Shown here in pieces: positions 61,644-64,000 of a stretch of DNA of 64,000 bases; positions within the stretch are counted from its first letter, which is position 1, and each line of letters begins with the position of its first letter. Under the pieces are notes generated by a model that worked only from the letters and a program-made list of their open reading frames with translations, did not search any database and had not been told where the DNA came from. This DNA is from Sulfuritalea sp. GTDB taxonomy: Bacteria > Pseudomonadota > Gammaproteobacteria > Burkholderiales > Rhodocyclaceae. Position numbers and translations under genes: made by a program. The stretch is taken from positions 1 through 64,000 of the forward strand of contig JADJUP010000008.1 of assembly GCA_016716965.1 (NCBI GenBank). The letters run 5' to 3'.

Positions 61644-62303
61644 TCAGGACGGCCGCTGGCCGTTGAGCATCAGAGCGAGATGGAGTCTGTCGCGCGCCTT
61701 GAGCTTCTGGAAAACCGAGCCGACGTGGGCTTTGACGGTGCGTTCGGTTATGCCGCACTGGCGGGCGACTTCCTTGTTGCTGGCACCGCTTGCCACGGCC
61801 CTGGCGACTTCTACTTCCCGTTTCGTCAGCGCCGACATTGGGCTCCCCTCGCCAGAAACGGGTCCAAGCGGCAGCCTGGCGACCGGGAGTCGTGAAATGG
61901 CCGCCCGGGTAGAGACGACCAGCCGCTTCATCAGGGACTCGCCGATCCAGAGTCCGCCGGCCTCGATCACGCCGGCGATCTGACGCAAACTGGCCGCCGT
62001 CGCATGTGCATTGCAATAGCCGCGCACACCGGCGGAAAACAGGCTCAGCGCTTCATCGCCATCGGGCTGGTCGGCAAGCACGATAACGCGGACTTCGCCG
62101 AGCGACTGGTAAAGCTGCGCAAGCTGGTCTGTCGCAGCTTGCGCTCCGTCGAGGCGCAGCCAGACCACTGCCTTGCTCCGGGATACTTTTGTCGCCGCCT
62201 TCAGGCTGGTCACTTCGGCGGCCGGGAAAGCAACCCGCCAACGAGGCAGGGCCTCGCCCGTCGGCGAAACAAACAAATGGCGGGCTGAGGACCGGGCTGG
62301 CAC
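61644..62303 (-). CDS. LuxR-family regulator with degenerate receiver domain
   Basis: This protein has about 219 residues. The C-terminal LuxR helix-turn-helix is clear (ALTKREVEVARAVASGASNKEVARQ then GITERTVKAHVGSVFQKL). The N-terminal 120 residues have a receiver-like fold pattern (VRVIVLADQPDGDEALSLFSAGVRGYC). They lack the acidic pair, and the phosphorylation-site strand reads VVWLRLDGAQ, so control by phosphorylation is doubtful. GTG at 62303 is used; a TTG overlapping the adaptor stop (62312) is possible. It sits between the adaptor gene and the adhesin gene on the same strand and is the obvious candidate to regulate adhesin expression. Confidence 0.87.
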   Translation of the reverse strand: MPARSSARHLFVSPTGEALPRWRVAFPAAEVTSLKAATKVSRSKAVVWLRLDGAQAATDQLAQLYQSLGEVRVIVLADQPDGDEALSLFSAGVRGYCNAHATAASLRQIAGVIEAGGLWIGESLMKRLVVSTRAAISRLPVARLPLGPVSGEGSPMSALTKREVEVARAVASGASNKEVARQCGITERTVKAHVGSVFQKLKARDRLHLALMLNGQRPS

Positions 62304-62308
62304 TGCGG

Positions 62309-63739
62309 TCAACGCTCGGTCAGCGCACCCTGCTTGGCTCTGAGCACCGGCTTCAGCAAATAGGCAAGGATACTTTTCTGTCCGGTGATGATATCGACTT
62401 CGGCGACCATGCCGGGAATGATTGGCAAATTGGCGCCAAGTCGGGACTTGTTGGTACGCACCCTGACGAGGAAGAAGGTATTTCCCTTTTCATCGGTAAT
62501 GGAGTCGGCACCGATATGTTCCAGTTTCGCCTCGAGTCCGCCATAGGTCGAAAAGTCGTAGGCCGTGAATTTGACCATCGCCGGTTGTCCGGGTCGCAGG
62601 AAGGCAATGTCCTTGGGTGCCACCTTCGCTTCCAGGATAAGGGCATCGTCAAGCGGAACTACCTCCACCAGGTCACGACCGGGCTGGACCACGCCACCTA
62701 CCGTGTTCACCAGAAGTCGGCTGACCGTGCCCTTGACCGGCGAGCGTATCGCCGCATGTTTCACCTTGTCGGCCAGGCCCACGCCGCCTTCGGTGAAGGC
62801 ATTTAGTTTGGCCATCGTCTCGGCCAGATCCTTGCGCACTTCGTTGCGCGCGTTCAGTTCGACTTCCTCGATCTTGCGCGAGGCCTCCGACATCGCGGCC
62901 TGGGACCGCAGTATCTGTGCCGAGGCCATGTCGCGCTCCCCGCGGAAACGGGAGGTATCACGCTCCAGTCGCAGCAGTTCGACCTCGGATACAGCGCCGG
63001 AATCAATCAGGGGCTTGGTGACAGCCAGTTCCTTGGCGGTGAGTTCGTAAGCCTGCGATGCCTGCTCGCGCTTGAAGCGCATTTCGGAGAGCTCCTGCTG
63101 GCGTTGTATCAACTGTTGCCGGGCAATCGAGATCTGCGCTTCGACGTTCGAGCGAGCGGTCTGGTACAGCCGCTGTTCGTCCTGCACGGTTTTTGGATCC
63201 TCGACCATGACTTCCGGCGGCGGCACGAAGGGCAATCCTTCCGCCAGCGCGCGCAATCGAGCCACCTTGGCTGTAAGGGCGAGGTATTGCGACCGATTTT
63301 CGCGAACGGACGACTCGAAGCGGGTCGGGTCGACCCGCAACAGGATCTGCCCGGCTTCGACCACCTGGCCTTCTTTTACATTGATTTCGGCCACGATTCC
63401 GCCGTCCAGGCTTTGCAGTATCTGGATCTGGCTGGAAGGAATCACCTTGCCTTCGCCTTTGGTGATTTCGTCGATCAGCGCCACGGCTGTCCACATGATG
63501 AACAGGGCAACGGCTATCAGGATCGTCTTGACCAGGACCCTGGCCCGCAGGGGCTCCTGATGAATGATGAAATAGTCGGCGTCCTGGACGAAATCCGCCT
63601 CCCGGTTTTCCGGGCTTTCCTTCCAGTCGGCAAGCCAGCGCTCCACGTACGGCTGCACCCGCATCCTGACTGCTTCAAGCCACCCCTGGAGGCCGATGAT
63701 CACCGCCATCAAGCGTTGTGCCACGGTTTGCAGGTTCAT
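62309..63739 (-). CDS. HlyD-family type I secretion membrane fusion protein (LapC-like)
   Basis: This 476-residue adaptor has one membrane helix at about residues 70-90 and a periplasmic lipoyl half-motif (GKVIPSSQIQILQSLDGGIV). A long alpha-helical hairpin follows (150-315), then the second lipoyl/beta-barrel half (AIRSPVKGTVSRLLVNTVGGVV) and the C-terminal HlyD signature. It bridges the inner-membrane ABC exporter and the TolC-like channel for adhesin export. The N terminus (1-65) is longer than in HlyD, as in LapC-type adaptors. Its start overlaps the exporter stop as ATGA. Confidence 0.94.
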   Translation of the reverse strand: MNLQTVAQRLMAVIIGLQGWLEAVRMRVQPYVERWLADWKESPENREADFVQDADYFIIHQEPLRARVLVKTILIAVALFIMWTAVALIDEITKGEGKVIPSSQIQILQSLDGGIVAEINVKEGQVVEAGQILLRVDPTRFESSVRENRSQYLALTAKVARLRALAEGLPFVPPPEVMVEDPKTVQDEQRLYQTARSNVEAQISIARQQLIQRQQELSEMRFKREQASQAYELTAKELAVTKPLIDSGAVSEVELLRLERDTSRFRGERDMASAQILRSQAAMSEASRKIEEVELNARNEVRKDLAETMAKLNAFTEGGVGLADKVKHAAIRSPVKGTVSRLLVNTVGGVVQPGRDLVEVVPLDDALILEAKVAPKDIAFLRPGQPAMVKFTAYDFSTYGGLEAKLEHIGADSITDEKGNTFFLVRVRTNKSRLGANLPIIPGMVAEVDIITGQKSILAYLLKPVLRAKQGALTER

Positions 63740-64000
63740 GATGCGCGCCCGACCCGTCCCGCCTGCAAGGATTCGATGACTTCCTGCCGCGGGCCGTCCT
63801 TGACCACCTTGCCGTCATCGATCACGATCATCCGCTCCGCCAGGTCGATCAGGCTGACACGATGGGTCACCAGTACCATCGTCTTCTGTTCCATGAACCG
63901 TTTCAGGCTCTCCTTGAACTGGTTTTCAGAGGTGAAATCCATGGAACTGGTCGGTTCGTCGAGCAACAGCACCGGTGGATCGAGCAGCATGGCACGGGCA
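63736..64000 (-). CDS. Type I secretion ABC exporter (LapB-like), C-terminal fragment
   Basis: Only the last part of the nucleotide-binding domain is in the window; the gene continues beyond the end. Walker B and D loop are visible as VLLLDEPTSSMD and the H loop as LVTHR. A D-G-K-V-V-K-D-G-P-R segment typical of RTX and LapB exporters follows. The transmembrane domain, Walker A and any N-terminal peptidase-like domain lie outside. It is coupled to the adaptor gene by an ATGA overlap and powers adhesin export. Confidence 0.9.
   Translation of the reverse strand, partial: ARAMLLDPPVLLLDEPTSSMDFTSENQFKESLKRFMEQKTMVLVTHRVSLIDLAERMIVIDDGKVVKDGPRQEVIESLQAGRVGRAS

Overview
The window is a high-GC stretch whose gene content points to a motile, sensory-rich betaproteobacterium, most likely of the Rhodocyclales. 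This is inferred from the FlrB/FlrC-type sigma-54 flagellar regulators, the che gene set with cheD, cheV and cheZ, the HD-GYP and GGDEF proteins and the redox-type chemoreceptors. It is not proved by any marker gene. No rRNA, tRNA, CRISPR array, insertion sequence or prophage gene was seen.

Layout. (1) 1-10792, + strand: a broken chemoreceptor 3' end, cheW, a chemoreceptor with a periplasmic c-type haem motif, a NIT-domain (nitrate/nitrite-type) chemoreceptor, an RpfG-like HD-GYP response regulator and a very large hybrid histidine kinase. The last four overlap or nearly touch and look like one operon. (2) 10820-11455, - strand: a FixJ/NarL-type response regulator. (3) 11717-21791, + strand: the main chemotaxis operon cheR-cheB-cheD-HDOD-cheV(tandem)-cheY-cheZ-cheA, ending with a J-domain/coiled-coil protein. 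(4) 21811-29647, - strand: a Sel1-repeat protein, a soluble CZB-domain chemoreceptor, a GGDEF diguanylate cyclase with a sigma-54 promoter, and a lipoprotein/HD-GYP/membrane methyltransferase operon. (5) 30038-33580, +: a second hybrid kinase. (6) 33577-41127: a carbonic-anhydrase-like protein lacking all zinc ligands and preceded by a sigma-28 promoter, then fliE, flrC and flrB on the - strand and fliF-fliG on the + strand. (7) 41148-64000: a type I secretion and adhesin locus. It holds a TolC-like channel with an extra C-terminal domain, a solute-binding protein, a coiled-coil protein, a LapA-like giant adhesin with 25 tandem 549-bp units, a LuxR regulator, an HlyD-like adaptor and the 3' end of the ABC exporter.

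Together the genes describe a swim-or-stick module. Chemoreceptors feed CheA/CheY/CheZ. Two HD-GYP proteins and one GGDEF protein turn over c-di-GMP. The adhesin carries an N-terminal retention module with a TAAG motif, so it is probably kept on or released from the surface by a c-di-GMP-controlled LapD/LapG pair encoded elsewhere.

Quality caveat: several clearly homologous genes (first chemoreceptor, cheZ, flrC, the adhesin array) are interrupted by indels, often in G or C runs. Most are probably residual sequencing or assembly errors, but this cannot be settled from the sequence alone.
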